Position numbers and translations under genes: made by a program
In this document: positions 50,912 to 60,375 of the stretch, piece after piece
How positions within the stretch are numbered: the stretch's first letter is position 1
Layout: each line of letters opens with the position of its first letter
From: Tagaea sp965279565
GTDB lineage: Bacteria; Pseudomonadota; Alphaproteobacteria; CACIAM-22H2
Assembly: GCA_965279565.1 (NCBI GenBank)
Contig: OZ257249.1
Span: 2,356,001-2,420,000, forward strand
Direction: 5' to 3'
Length of the DNA: 64,000 bases
The notes under the pieces: generated by a model
The model's input: the letters and a program-made list of their open reading frames with translations, nothing else
What the model was told of the DNA's origin: nothing
Databases searched by the model: none

Positions 50912-52201
50912 TCAGAGATGTCGGTCTGTCCAGCGGGCATGCGCGATCGCCAGCGAGGGTGCCGCGCGCGCAAGGATGTGGAATGGGATCGCGCGCGGCG
51001 ATGCGGTCGGGATCGGCAGGTCCACGAGCGGTGTGCCTGCGGCGGCTTCGGCGAGAACCTCGCCCATCACCGTCGTCATCGCGATTCCGCGGCCGTTGCA
51101 GCCGATGCCGCCGACGAAGCCGGGCCCGAACTCGTAGAGATGCGGCAGGAAATCCGTCGTCATCGCGGCGGTGCCGTACCAGACATGCTCGATCTCGGGG
51201 GCTTCCGACAATTCAAGCTCGACGGCGAGCCTTGCGGCGATCGACCTGCCCATCCGTTCGTGCGCGGCGAACGGCAGGATCGGCATTCCGCCGCTGATCA
51301 GGCGATTGTCGCGGTCGAGACGGTACGTGAAGAACGTCGCACGCGTGTCTGCAATCGGATTGCGCGCCGGCGCGATCCGCGCTGCTTCCGCCGGCGGGAG
51401 CGGACTGGTCGCGGCCTGATAGACGCGCAACGGAACGACCGTCCGGTAGAGGCGGCGCCCGATGCCGATGTCGGCCGCGTTCGTCGCGAGAACGATGCGA
51501 TCGGCTTCGATCTTCTGCCCGCCGATTCCAAGGCGCCAGGCTGGACCGGCACGCTCGATTGCGGCCACAGATGCACGCTCGTGTAGGGCGGCGCCGGCCG
51601 CCGTCGCAAGCCGCGCGATGCCGAGCGTATAGGCGAGCGGGTTGAGCATACCGCCGGACGGATCGAAGAACGCGCCGGCGCAGTAACGCGTCGCCGTGCG
51701 GGTGCGTGCTTCGTCGGCGTCGAGCATGCGGACCGGCCGACCGAGCTTGCGCCAGCTTTCGGCACGAGCCCGCAGAGGGGCCATCATCCCGGGCTTGTGT
51801 GCGACATGCATCCAGCCGACCTGTTCGGCATCGCATTCGATGCCGTTTTCGCGGATTGTCGCGAAGACGCGGTCGGCGCTGCCACCGACGAGATCGAGAA
51901 GGCGCTGTCCGCGCAGTTCGCCTAACTTGCCGATGACGGCGTCCGGGTCGGCCTTGGCGAAGTTCGGAACGACGTAGCCGCCATTGACGCCGCTCGCGCC
52001 GCTGCCGATCGTTCCGGCCTCGAACAGGCCGACCCGCATTCCGCGTTGCGCGAGGTGCCATGCGGCGGTGAGTCCGGCAATGCCGCCACCGACCACCGCG
52101 ACGTCGAACTGCGTTCTCGCCCCGATTGACGCGATAGGGGGGCGCGATCCGGCGAATTTCCACCAGACCGTCTTTTCGACTTCGCTTTCTTTCGGACGCA
52201 T
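50912..52201 (-). CDS. FAD-dependent amine/amino-acid oxidoreductase (DadA/PuuB-like)
   Basis: A 429-residue flavoenzyme. The N-terminal FAD motif V-A-V-V-G-G-G-I-A-G-L-T-A-A-W-H-L starts near residue 33; the C-terminus has G-I-G-C-N-G-R-G-I-A-M-T-T, typical of D-amino-acid dehydrogenase and gamma-glutamylputrescine oxidase-like enzymes. It oxidises an amine or amino acid to an imine, which hydrolyses to a keto acid or aldehyde and ammonia. The ATG at 52201 avoids a 92-base overlap with the ATPase gene. It is in one operon with two ABC ATPases and RidA. Confidence 0.9.
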   Translation of the reverse strand: MRPKESEVEKTVWWKFAGSRPPIASIGARTQFDVAVVGGGIAGLTAAWHLAQRGMRVGLFEAGTIGSGASGVNGGYVVPNFAKADPDAVIGKLGELRGQRLLDLVGGSADRVFATIRENGIECDAEQVGWMHVAHKPGMMAPLRARAESWRKLGRPVRMLDADEARTRTATRYCAGAFFDPSGGMLNPLAYTLGIARLATAAGAALHERASVAAIERAGPAWRLGIGGQKIEADRIVLATNAADIGIGRRLYRTVVPLRVYQAATSPLPPAEAARIAPARNPIADTRATFFTYRLDRDNRLISGGMPILPFAAHERMGRSIAARLAVELELSEAPEIEHVWYGTAAMTTDFLPHLYEFGPGFVGGIGCNGRGIAMTTVMGEVLAEAAAGTPLVDLPIPTASPRAIPFHILARAAPSLAIAHARWTDRHL

Positions 52202-52217
52202 GTGCTTAAATGCGCCT

Positions 52218-53219
52218 TCAGCCGATTTCTTCTGCGCGATGGCATGCGACAATTCCCGATCCCAGCGATCGGGGTTCCGGTCGTTCCTGCCGGCAACGTT
52301 CGACGACATAGGGGCAGCGCGGATGGAACGCGCAGCCGCTCGGCGGATCGATCGGGTTAGGAACTTCGCCCTGCATCGGCGGGCGCACGGCGCCGACCTG
52401 ATCGAGGGCAGGCATCGCCTTCAGGAGCAGGCGCGTATAGGGATGTTTCGGGGCCGAGAAAAGATCGTTCGTTCGCGCGGTCTCGACGATGCGGCCGAGA
52501 TACATGACGGCTACTTCGTCCGACATATGATCGACGACCGACAGGTTGTGGCTGATGAACAGATAGGTGAGGCCGAACTCGTCCTGCAGGTCGCGCATCA
52601 AGTTGAGGATCTGCGCCTGCACCGAGACGTCGAGTGCCGACGTCGGTTCATCGCAGACGATCAGCGCCGGTCGGCTTGCCAGCGCCCGGGCTACGGCGAT
52701 GCGTTGGCGCTGGCCGCCGGAGAACTCGTGCGGATACTTCTTCGCGTCCGCCGGCGACAGGCCGACGGCAACAAGCAGGCGCGCGACCGCCGCTTCTGTT
52801 TCCTGGTTCGATGCGGCGAGTTTCAGCGCGCGGATCGGATCGGCTATGATGCGCCCGACGCGCCAGCGCGGATTGAGGCTGCCGTAGGGATCCTGGAAGA
52901 TCATCTGGATCTCGCGGCGATAGGGGTTTTTCCCCGCGACGATGTCGGCGATCGGCACGCCGCGATACGTGATCTTGCCGCTCGATACCGACTGGAGGCC
53001 GGCCACGCAGCGCGCGACCGTCGTCTTGCCGCAGCCGGACTCGCCAACGAGGCTCAGCGTGCGGCCGGGCGCGATCCGGAAGCTGACGCCGTCGACCGCC
53101 TTCAGCGTGCGGGTCGCCGCACCCGTCATCACGCGCGCGACGAGCGGCGGCGTGAAATCAAACGTCTTCGTCAGACCTTTGACGACGACCAGATCCGCGG
53201 GGTTTTCCGGCGTCGTCAT
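52218..53219 (-). CDS. Dpp/Opp-type ABC ATP-binding protein (DppF-like)
   Basis: A 333-residue ATPase. Walker A G-E-S-G-C-G-K-T-T lies near 59-67, signature F-S-G-G-Q-R-Q-R near 160, Walker B L-I-V-C-D-E-P-T, switch H in F-I-S-H-N-L-S-V-V. The C-terminal oligopeptide/dipeptide domain has Y-L-G-R-I-V-E, H-P-Y-T-R and a Cys cluster, C-A-F-H-P-R-C-P...R-C. It is the DppF partner of the next ATPase. The ATG at 53219 overlaps the preceding stop (ATGA); the upstream extension is not coding. Confidence 0.93.
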   Translation of the reverse strand: MTTPENPADLVVVKGLTKTFDFTPPLVARVMTGAATRTLKAVDGVSFRIAPGRTLSLVGESGCGKTTVARCVAGLQSVSSGKITYRGVPIADIVAGKNPYRREIQMIFQDPYGSLNPRWRVGRIIADPIRALKLAASNQETEAAVARLLVAVGLSPADAKKYPHEFSGGQRQRIAVARALASRPALIVCDEPTSALDVSVQAQILNLMRDLQDEFGLTYLFISHNLSVVDHMSDEVAVMYLGRIVETARTNDLFSAPKHPYTRLLLKAMPALDQVGAVRPPMQGEVPNPIDPPSGCAFHPRCPYVVERCRQERPEPRSLGSGIVACHRAEEIG

Positions 53220-54244
53220 GCGGGCATCGTCTCGGCGCTGCGCCAGCAGGCGGCGCGGTGAATGCCGTCGAGGTCGAGTGCCGGCCGCTGTTCGCGACAT
53301 TTCGGCACGACGATGGGGCAGCGAGGCGCAAATGCGCAGCCGGCCGGAACTTCCGAGGGCCGGGGCATGGCGCCGTCGATCTGCGGCAGGCGCTTCAGTC
53401 GCCGGCCGATCGCGGGGATCGAACCCATGAGCCCGCGGGTGTAGGGATGGCGTGGGCGATGCACGACGTCGGCGACCGGGCCGATCTCGACGATCCGGCC
53501 GGCATACATGACGGCCACGCGGTGAGCCGCTTCGGCGATGACGCCCATGTCGTGCGTGATCAGCATGACGGCGGTCCCGCGCCGGGCGCAGAGGTCGCGC
53601 AGTAGGGCGATGATCTGGCCCTGGATCGAGACGTCGAGTGCCGTCGTCGGTTCGTCGGCGACGATCAGTTTGGGTCGTCCGGCGAGCGCAAGGGCGATCA
53701 CGACGCGCTGGCGCATGCCGCCCGAATATTCATGCGGATAGCTGGCGAGGCGCGATTCAGGTGCCGGAATGCCGACCTGGGTCAGCAGGGCGATTGCCTC
53801 GCGCTGCGCTTCCGCGCCCGCAAGACCGGTATGCTCACCGATCGTCTCGACGAGTTGGCGGCCGATTGTGAACACTGGATTGAGCGCGGTCAGCGGGTCC
53901 TGGAAGATCATCGCGATCTCTTTTCCACGGACGAGGCGGAGCTGGTCGGGCGGCAGATTGTCGATGCGCCGGCCGGCGCACCAGATCTCGCCGCCGTCGA
54001 TGGACATCGGCGGCTCGATCAGGCCGGTGAGCGCCGTTCCGGTCATCGACTTGCCGGCTCCGGATTCGCCGACGACGCCGAGAATTTCTCCGGGCATGAT
54101 GTCAAACGACACGCCGTCGAGGACGGGCAGGGGGCCCTGGTCGGTGCGCGCGCAGACGCGCAGGTCCCTGACCTCCACGAGCGGCGTGCTCGTCACGTTT
54201 GGCACCGGATCGGGGAACAGGGCAGGATCAAGCGGTTGGCTCAT
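53216..54244 (-). CDS. Dpp/Opp-type ABC ATP-binding protein (DppD-like)
   Basis: A 342-residue ATPase. It has G-E-S-G-A-G-K-S-M-T (Walker A), Y-S-G-G-M-R-Q-R (signature), L-I-V-A-D-E-P-T-T-A-L-D (Walker B) and H-D-M-G-V (switch). The C-terminus has H-P-Y-T-R-G-L and the Cys-rich F-A-P-R-C-P of DppD/OppD. It powers peptide import with DppF. The first gene of the leftward operon, it is divergent from the binding-protein gene over 135 bases that hold the GntR-type motif. Confidence 0.93.
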   Translation of the reverse strand: MSQPLDPALFPDPVPNVTSTPLVEVRDLRVCARTDQGPLPVLDGVSFDIMPGEILGVVGESGAGKSMTGTALTGLIEPPMSIDGGEIWCAGRRIDNLPPDQLRLVRGKEIAMIFQDPLTALNPVFTIGRQLVETIGEHTGLAGAEAQREAIALLTQVGIPAPESRLASYPHEYSGGMRQRVVIALALAGRPKLIVADEPTTALDVSIQGQIIALLRDLCARRGTAVMLITHDMGVIAEAAHRVAVMYAGRIVEIGPVADVVHRPRHPYTRGLMGSIPAIGRRLKRLPQIDGAMPRPSEVPAGCAFAPRCPIVVPKCREQRPALDLDGIHRAACWRSAETMPA

Positions 54245-54321
54245 ACAGATGGGCAGGCGGGCCGATCATTCAGGCCTCACCACCGTCACAATGCCGCAAT
54301 CGGAACCTAGAGTAAAGGCGC

Positions 54322-54350
54322 TTGATCAAATGATCTCGATATGGAATTAT
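54322..54350 (+). promoter_or_regulatory. GntR-type operator candidate over the binding-protein promoter
   Basis: TTGATCAAATGATCTC (54322-54337) contains paired GATC half-sites and recurs exactly, on the other strand, at 62481-62496. TTGATC can act as a -35 with AATTAT (54345-54350) 17 bases downstream, so bound protein would block the promoter. Confidence 0.68.
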
Positions 54351-54379
54351 GCTGATATGGCTTGCTGAAAGGAACGCAA

Positions 54380-55975
54380 ATGTCGCTTTTCCAGAGAACC
54401 GCCGCCGCACTCGCAGCCCTGTTTCTCCTGGCCGGACCTGCCGACGCGACAACCTTGCGGTATGGCGGCGCCACGCCGGCGCTGACCATGGATCCCCATT
54501 CGACGAACGACTTTGTCACGGCCGCCGTCAACCGTCAGATATACGACAGCGTCGTCGGCATCGACGACCGGATGGAACTCACGCAGGGACTGGCCGTCGA
54601 ATGGACGTTCCAGGCACCCGAGACCTGGCGCTTCAAACTGCGGCCGGGCGTCAAGTTCCATGACGGCACGCCGATGACCGCAGAGGATGTGGCGTTCTCC
54701 GTCGAGCGTCAGAAGGTCAGCCCGCTCTATCGCGCGCTTTTCGGCACGATCAAGAATGCCGTCCGCGTCGACGACACGACCGTCGATGTGACCTCGAACG
54801 GACCCGACCCGATCCTGCCGCGCAAGATGACCAAACTCTTCGTCATGTCGAAGGCGTGGTCTACGGCGAACAATGTCGAGAAGGTTCCCGATCTCGGCGC
54901 GCAGGGCACAGAAGCGTATTCGCTTCGTCACGCGAATGGGACCGGTCCGATGAAACTCGTCGTGCACGAGCCGGGGCGTCGGACGGCGTTCGCCCGCAAC
55001 CGCGACTATTGGGCGCCGGGTGCGGGCAATGTTGACGAAGCGGTCTACACGACGATCGGCGCGGCGCCGACGCGCGTCGCGGCCCTCCTCTCGGGCGAAC
55101 TCGACCTGATTTCGGACATGCCGCTGCAGGACATCGAGCGCGTCAAGGCGACGCCGAACTTCAAGGTCCAGCAGGCGCCGCAGCAGCTCTACATGCATAT
55201 CGAGATGGATGGCACGCGCGACGTGGCACTCGACATCTTCGACAAGGCCGGTCAGCCGCTCAAGGCCAACCCGCTGAAGGACGTCCGCGTGCGTCGCGCC
55301 TTCGCGCATGCGATCGACGCCAAGCTGATCGTCGAGCGCGTGATGCGCGGCCACGGCATCGTCATCGGGACGGGGGCGGCGGAAGGCTTCGCAGGCTACC
55401 AGAAGGACCTCGACGTCCGCTGGCCGACCGACATCGTGCTGGCAAAGTCGCTGCTGACGCAGGCCGGCTATCCCGATGGCTTCATCGTGCAACTCAACTG
55501 CCCGCTGGAACGCTATACGAATACCGAAGAGATCTGCCGAGCCACCGCCAGCATGCTGGCCCGGATCGGCGTCGAAGTGCGCGTCAAGGGCATGGTGTGG
55601 CCGGAATTCGCGCGCATGCTCGTCAATGGGCCGAACTCCAGCTTCCACCTGATCGGCGGCTCGGGCAATTCGGGCGACCTCCAGGACGCGTTCGTGTCGA
55701 TCATGGCGACGCGCGACAGGGACAAGGGCCGTGGCGGCACGAACTGGGCGATGTGGACCAATGCGGAGTTCGACGCGGTCGTCGACGAATTGGTGAAGAC
55801 CGTCGATCCGGCCCGCCGGACGGAACTTTACCGCAAGGGGCTGACGATCGGGCGTGACACGGTCCACTCGATCTACCTGCACCAGCCGGTCCTGACCTGG
55901 GGCATGAAGCAGTCGGTGACGATGGCTGCGCGCCCCGACGCCGCGATCATGCTGCACACCGTCGTCATGAAATGA
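54380..55975 (+). CDS. ABC transporter substrate-binding protein, Dpp/Opp type
   Basis: A 531-residue periplasmic protein, normal for DppA/OppA. The signal peptide ends near A-D-A-T. The mature part includes Y-D-S-V-V-G, W-R-F-K-L-R-P-G-V-K-F-H-D-G-T-P-M-T-A-E-D-V-A-F-S (the family's hallmark motif) and later R-R-A-F-A-H-A-I-D. It binds peptides or similar oligomers. The ATG at 54380 with AAAGGAA upstream is preferred over 54362. It starts the rightward transporter operon with two permeases. Confidence 0.94.
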   Translation: MSLFQRTAAALAALFLLAGPADATTLRYGGATPALTMDPHSTNDFVTAAVNRQIYDSVVGIDDRMELTQGLAVEWTFQAPETWRFKLRPGVKFHDGTPMTAEDVAFSVERQKVSPLYRALFGTIKNAVRVDDTTVDVTSNGPDPILPRKMTKLFVMSKAWSTANNVEKVPDLGAQGTEAYSLRHANGTGPMKLVVHEPGRRTAFARNRDYWAPGAGNVDEAVYTTIGAAPTRVAALLSGELDLISDMPLQDIERVKATPNFKVQQAPQQLYMHIEMDGTRDVALDIFDKAGQPLKANPLKDVRVRRAFAHAIDAKLIVERVMRGHGIVIGTGAAEGFAGYQKDLDVRWPTDIVLAKSLLTQAGYPDGFIVQLNCPLERYTNTEEICRATASMLARIGVEVRVKGMVWPEFARMLVNGPNSSFHLIGGSGNSGDLQDAFVSIMATRDRDKGRGGTNWAMWTNAEFDAVVDELVKTVDPARRTELYRKGLTIGRDTVHSIYLHQPVLTWGMKQSVTMAARPDAAIMLHTVVMK

Positions 55976-56012
55976 CGGTGCGGGCGCGGCGAGCCGTCGG
56001 GAAGGGGGGCCG

Positions 56013-56996
56013 ATGCTGGCGTTCCTGAGCGCGCGGCTCGCGCACGCCCTGCTGGTGGTGGTGGTGGTAAGCCTGCTGGCGTTCGTGCTCGGCGACATGA
56101 TCGGCGATCCGGTCGCCAGCATCCTCGGGCTTGAGGCGACGGCGGCGGACCGAGCCGCTTTGCGCCTGCGCCTCCATCTCGACGATCCGTTCGTCGTCCG
56201 TTATCTGCGGTTCATTGCTCGCATAGCGGTCGGCGACTTTGGCGTTTCCTACGGCGCGCAGCGCCCGGTCGCGGACCTGTTTGTCGAACGCCTTCCGGCG
56301 ACGGCCGAACTTGCCCTTGCAGCACTTGCGCTGTCGCTTTCGGTCGGCGTTCCGCTTGGCGTCTACGCCGCAGTCCACCATCGCGGAACGGTTGCCCGCA
56401 TCCTGATGACGCTGTCGATCTTCGGCGTATCGCTGCCGACGTTCGTCGTCGGCATCCTGCTGATCTTCTGCTTCTCGCTTGGCCTCGGCTGGCTGCCGTC
56501 GTTCGGCCGGGGCGAGATCGTCCGGATCGGGAGCTGGACAACGGGATTTCTGACGGCCTCCGGCCTCAAGTCGCTCATCATGCCGGCGATAGCACTGGCG
56601 ATCGGCCAGATCGCGCTGGTCGCCCGGCTCGCGCGCGCTGAAATGCTGGGTGTCCTGAAATCCGACTATATCCGCTTTGCACGTGCGCGAGGCCTCAAGG
56701 ACCGCGCCGTGCATTTCTCGCACGCGCTACGCAATACGCTGATCCCGATCATCACGGTCAGCGGCATCCAGCTCGGCTATCTCGTTGCGTTCGCCGTCGT
56801 CGTCGAGCAGGTCTTTCAGTGGCCGGGCATGGGATTGCTGTTCTTGCAGGCGCTCGGCCAGACCGATCTTCCGGTGATCTCGGCATTCCTGATGGTCGCC
56901 GCGGTGCTCTTCGTCGCCATCAACCTGATCGTCGATCTGCTCTATGCGGCAGCCGATCCACGCCTGCGGATCAAGTCGCTGGCGGCGAGGTCCTGA
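56013..56996 (+). CDS. Dpp/Opp-type ABC permease (DppB-like)
   Basis: A 327-residue membrane protein with six spans. The EAA-type loop R-A-E-M-L-G-V-L-K-S-D-Y-I-R-F-A-R-A-R-G-L is conserved, and the C-terminal V-V-V-E-Q-V-F-Q-W-P-G-M-G is typical of DppB. It forms the channel with DppC. It lies 37 bases after the binding-protein gene and overlaps the next within 1-2 bases. Confidence 0.94.
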   Translation: MLAFLSARLAHALLVVVVVSLLAFVLGDMIGDPVASILGLEATAADRAALRLRLHLDDPFVVRYLRFIARIAVGDFGVSYGAQRPVADLFVERLPATAELALAALALSLSVGVPLGVYAAVHHRGTVARILMTLSIFGVSLPTFVVGILLIFCFSLGLGWLPSFGRGEIVRIGSWTTGFLTASGLKSLIMPAIALAIGQIALVARLARAEMLGVLKSDYIRFARARGLKDRAVHFSHALRNTLIPIITVSGIQLGYLVAFAVVVEQVFQWPGMGLLFLQALGQTDLPVISAFLMVAAVLFVAINLIVDLLYAAADPRLRIKSLAARS

Positions 56997-56997
56997 G

Positions 56998-57945
56998 ATG
57001 CCGACGACGGTAGCAGCGAGCAAGACTGCGGGCGGTTCCGCTCTGGCCTCGTTTGCCGGAACCCTGTTCTTACGCCGCCTGCGTCGTGCACCGGCGGCAA
57101 TCGTGGCGCTTGGTGTCCTGATCGCCCTGGTGCTCGGCGCGCTGCTGGCGCCACTCCTGGCGATAACGAATCCCTATGATCTCGCGTCACTCGACCTGCT
57201 GGACTCGCACCTGCCGCCTTCCTTCATGCCGGGCGGGAACGCACGGTTCTTCCTCGGCACCGACAGCCAGGGTGCCGATGTCGCCTCGCTGATCCTCTAC
57301 GGGCTGCGCTCGTCGCTGGCGGTGGGCGTGCTTGCCGTGTCGATCTCGGTCGGCCTCGGCACGCTTGCGGGGCTGGTCAGCGGGTATCTCGGCGGGATGT
57401 TCGACGGGTTCATCATGCGGATCGCTGATATCCAGTTCACCTTCCCCGCGATGCTGCTTGCACTGCTGATCGGCGGCATCAGTCAGTCGATGCTGTCGAA
57501 CGAGATGCGCTCGACGCTTGCCATGCCGATCGTCATTCTCGCTTTGGGGATCGCGCACTGGCCGCATTTCGCCCGCCTCGTGCGCGGAGCCGTGCTCGTT
57601 GAACGGCAGAAGGACTATGTCGCCGCGGCACGACTTGTCGGGCGCGGCCCGGCCTTCATCATGGCGACACAATTGCTGCCCAATGTCCTGAATCCGATTT
57701 TCGTGCTGGCAACCCTCGACATCGCCTTTGCGATCATGTCGGAGGCAACCCTGTCGTTCCTCGGCTTCGGCATGCCGTCGACCCAGCCCTCGCTCGGGAC
57801 GCTGATCCGGATCGGCTATAGCTATCTCTTTTCGGGCGAATGGTGGGTCGTCATCTTTCCGGGCATGACCCTTGTCGTCCTGTTGGTTTCGATCAACGTG
57901 TTCGGCGACTGGTTGCGGGACCTGCTCGATCCGAAACTCAACTAG
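56998..57945 (+). CDS. Dpp/Opp-type ABC permease (DppC-like)
   Basis: A 315-residue membrane protein with six spans and the N-terminal cytoplasmic stretch of DppC. It has F-L-G-T-D-S-Q-G-A-D-V, the DppC signature, and the loop V-E-R-Q-K-D-Y-V-A-A-A-R-L-V-G. It starts at an ATG one base after the DppB stop (56996). It completes the transporter whose ATPases are on the divergent operon. Confidence 0.94.
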   Translation: MPTTVAASKTAGGSALASFAGTLFLRRLRRAPAAIVALGVLIALVLGALLAPLLAITNPYDLASLDLLDSHLPPSFMPGGNARFFLGTDSQGADVASLILYGLRSSLAVGVLAVSISVGLGTLAGLVSGYLGGMFDGFIMRIADIQFTFPAMLLALLIGGISQSMLSNEMRSTLAMPIVILALGIAHWPHFARLVRGAVLVERQKDYVAAARLVGRGPAFIMATQLLPNVLNPIFVLATLDIAFAIMSEATLSFLGFGMPSTQPSLGTLIRIGYSYLFSGEWWVVIFPGMTLVVLLVSINVFGDWLRDLLDPKLN

Positions 57946-58043
57946 GGGTCTCTTGACCCGTGCCGGCAACGGCGGAATTCTAGGGTACTATCCGCGACTC
58001 CGAACGAACGGGTCGTCTATTCGGCAATTCGAGGAGAGCCAAG

Positions 58044-58778
58044 TTGTCGCGCGTGGGTTCCGAAAGACTCAAGAGTGTGGTGCTGGAGCCGATTTCGTCA
58101 CGTCGGACGATGCAGGAAGCTGTCTACCAGCAGCTCAGCCACGCGCTGATGACGGGGCATTTCGACCCCGGGCAGATGTTGACGATCTCCGCACTTGCCG
58201 AGCTGTTCGACACCAGCCACATGCCGGTTCGCGAGGCATTGCGGCGTTTGGTTGCGGAGAACGCGCTGGAAATCGCATCGACAGGTACCGCAGTCGTTCC
58301 GACGGTGAACCGGCAGCGCCTCGACGCCCTGTGCGATGCCCGCGTTGTCGTCGAAGGGGCATCGACTGAACTTGCCGCGCCAAAGATCGATGCACGCCTG
58401 ATCCGCGCGCTCGAGCATATGGCGCAAGAGCATGTCGAGGCCTATCGGGAAAAAAGCGTTCCGACCATGCTTGCCAAGAACCAGGAGTTCCATTTCACGA
58501 TCTATCGGGCTGCGCAGTCGCCCGTGCTTTTTCAGCTCATCGAAACGCTCTGGCTGCGGTTCGGTCCCTACCTGCGCATGCTGACCGAGCATTTGCAGCC
58601 GCAGCTCGAGGCCGGGGACGGCGAGAGCTACACGCGGCACCATTTCGACATCATTGATGCGCTGAAGGCTGGCGATGCCGCTGCCGCCCGTCGGCATATG
58701 GAAGACGACATCCGCACGACGCACACGCTGCTGCAGACCCTGTATCCGACGGACCAGAGCGACGCGCAGTCTGCTTGA
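58044..58778 (+). CDS. GntR-family regulator, FCD (FadR-type) C-terminal domain
   Basis: A 244-residue regulator. The N-terminal winged HTH holds V-Y-Q-Q-L-S-H-A-L-M-T-G-H-F-D-P-G-Q-M-L-T and R-E-A-L-R-R-L-V-A-E-N-A-L, the GntR hallmark; the C-terminal all-helical FCD domain has H-F-T-I-Y and H-H-F-D-I-I-D-A-L-K-A-G-D-A, where metal-binding His and Asp sit. Start is a TTG at 58044 with GAGGAG at 58030-58035. It most likely binds the shared 16-bp motif and controls the transporter and downstream enzymes. Confidence 0.92.
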   Translation: MSRVGSERLKSVVLEPISSRRTMQEAVYQQLSHALMTGHFDPGQMLTISALAELFDTSHMPVREALRRLVAENALEIASTGTAVVPTVNRQRLDALCDARVVVEGASTELAAPKIDARLIRALEHMAQEHVEAYREKSVPTMLAKNQEFHFTIYRAAQSPVLFQLIETLWLRFGPYLRMLTEHLQPQLEAGDGESYTRHHFDIIDALKAGDAAAARRHMEDDIRTTHTLLQTLYPTDQSDAQSA

Positions 58779-58787
58779 ATTCCCGAC

Positions 58788-59972
58788 CTAGAGCGAGTTG
58801 AAGAATCCGCTGAGGCGGTCCATCGCTTCGTCGAGACGCTCGATCGTCTCCGTTCCGAAACAGACCCGCAAATGGCCTTCACCGGCCGGACCGTAGAAGC
58901 TGCCGGCCTCGACGACGACATCCGTCCGTTCGAGGATCATGTCCGCAAGCGCCTGCGACGGGATGCCGGTCTGCCGGATGTCGGGGAAGGCGTAGCTCGT
59001 ACCCTCGGGCAGCGCGCAGGTGATGCCTGGCATCTGGTTCAGCCGGCTGACGACGAGATCGCGCTTGCGGCTGTCGTCGGCGACAAGCACGTCGAGCTCG
59101 GCGCGCGATCCCGCGACTGCGACATACGCACCTTCCTGGATGAACGTGTTGACGTGGGTCACGTCGTTCATCGTGATCTTCAGCAGGCCCGGCATCAGCC
59201 ACGACGGTGCGGCGATGTAGCCGATCCGCCAGCCGTCCATGGCGTGCGACTTGGTGAAGGCGAACATCGAGATCGTGCGCTCGGCCATGCCGTCGAGCGA
59301 CGCGATGCTGATGTGCTTGCGCCCGTCGAACACGATTTCCTCGTAGACTTCGTCCGAAGCGACGATCAGATCGTGCTTCTTGGCGATGTCGGCGAGTATC
59401 TGGAGTTCGGCGCGCGTATAGACCCGGCCCGTCGGATTGACCGGGTTGACGAGGACGATGATGCGCGTGCGCTTGGTAATCTTGCGTTCGATCTCGGCGG
59501 CGTCGATCGTGTAGTTGTTCGCGGCGTCGAGCATCGCGCGGACGACCTTGCCGCCGGCAAGCTCGACCTTCCCGACATGCTGCGGGTAGTAGGGTTCGAG
59601 CAGGATCACCTCGTCGCCAGGATCGAGGATCGCCATGAACGAGGCGAAAGCGGCGTGGGTCAGGCCGTTGGTCACGAGAATGTCCTGCGCGCGCGTCTGC
59701 ATCCCGTTCTGGCGCTGGAGCTTGGCGACGATCGCTTCGCGCAGCTTCGTCGACCCCTGGATCTCGCTGTAGTGGACCTGGCCGGCGCGCAAGGCCGCGA
59801 TGGTTGCTTCCTTGATCGGAAGCGGCGTGTCGGCATGCGGCTTGCCCAGTTCGAGATGGATGAGATCTCGGCCGAGTGCGGCTTTCTGGAGGGCCTTCTC
59901 GAACATGCCGAAGGTCTTTTTGGATGTTGCCGAGATCCGTTGGGCAACGCGCAGGTTTGCGGAAAGTGTCAT
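58788..59972 (-). CDS. PLP-dependent class I/II aminotransferase
   Basis: A 394-residue fold-type I enzyme. The PLP Lys is in T-K-S-H-A-M-D-G-W-R-I-G-Y, the V-N-P-V-N-P-T-G-R-V motif holds the conserved Asn, and the R in L-R-V-C-F-G binds the substrate carboxylate. It likely transaminates a substrate or releases an enamine. The ATG at 59972 is 5 bases after the RidA copy 2 stop; the longer frame runs through that gene in another frame. It converges on the GntR gene with a 9-base gap. Confidence 0.9.
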   Translation of the reverse strand: MTLSANLRVAQRISATSKKTFGMFEKALQKAALGRDLIHLELGKPHADTPLPIKEATIAALRAGQVHYSEIQGSTKLREAIVAKLQRQNGMQTRAQDILVTNGLTHAAFASFMAILDPGDEVILLEPYYPQHVGKVELAGGKVVRAMLDAANNYTIDAAEIERKITKRTRIIVLVNPVNPTGRVYTRAELQILADIAKKHDLIVASDEVYEEIVFDGRKHISIASLDGMAERTISMFAFTKSHAMDGWRIGYIAAPSWLMPGLLKITMNDVTHVNTFIQEGAYVAVAGSRAELDVLVADDSRKRDLVVSRLNQMPGITCALPEGTSYAFPDIRQTGIPSQALADMILERTDVVVEAGSFYGPAGEGHLRVCFGTETIERLDEAMDRLSGFFNSL

Positions 59973-59977
59973 TGTCT

Positions 59978-60373
59978 TCACGAGGCTCCAGGAGTGCGGC
60001 GGCGCGCGACGGCTTCGATCTCGACCTTGATCTCGTCGACCGGGAATCCGCAGATGATGGTGGTGTTGGTCGGTTTCGGATCGACGAAAGTCTCGCCGAG
60101 GACCTTCGAGGCCGGCATCACGTGCGCGCGGTCCGACAGGTACACCCGGACCGATACGATATCGGCGAGCGAAGCGCCCGCTTCTCCAAGAGCGGCGGCG
60201 ATCGTGCGCAGCGACTGGCGGGCCTGATCGGCCGCATCGTCGGGGAATGCCATCGTTTTCGGATCGTAACCGGCAGTGCCTGAAATGAAGATCCAGTCGC
60301 CATCGACGACGGCGCGCGAATAGCCAGCCAGTTCCTCGAACTTCGAACCCGAATAGATCGCTCGACGTGTCAT
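59978..60373 (-). CDS. RidA-family protein, copy 2
   Basis: A 131-residue member, distinct from copy 1. It has I-F-I-S-G-T-A-G, D-Q-A-R-Q-S-L-R-T-I-A-A-A-L and V-R-V-Y-L-S-D near the middle, and ends V-D-E-I-K-V-E-I-E-A-V-A. RidA clears imines and enamines. It is encoded between the hydrolase and the aminotransferase, so it probably clears the enamine that the aminotransferase or a lyase step makes. The ATG at 60373 is 2 bases after the hydrolase stop. Confidence 0.9.
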   Translation of the reverse strand: MTRRAIYSGSKFEELAGYSRAVVDGDWIFISGTAGYDPKTMAFPDDAADQARQSLRTIAAALGEAGASLADIVSVRVYLSDRAHVMPASKVLGETFVDPKPTNTTIICGFPVDEIKVEIEAVARRRTPGAS

Positions 60374-60375
60374 CT

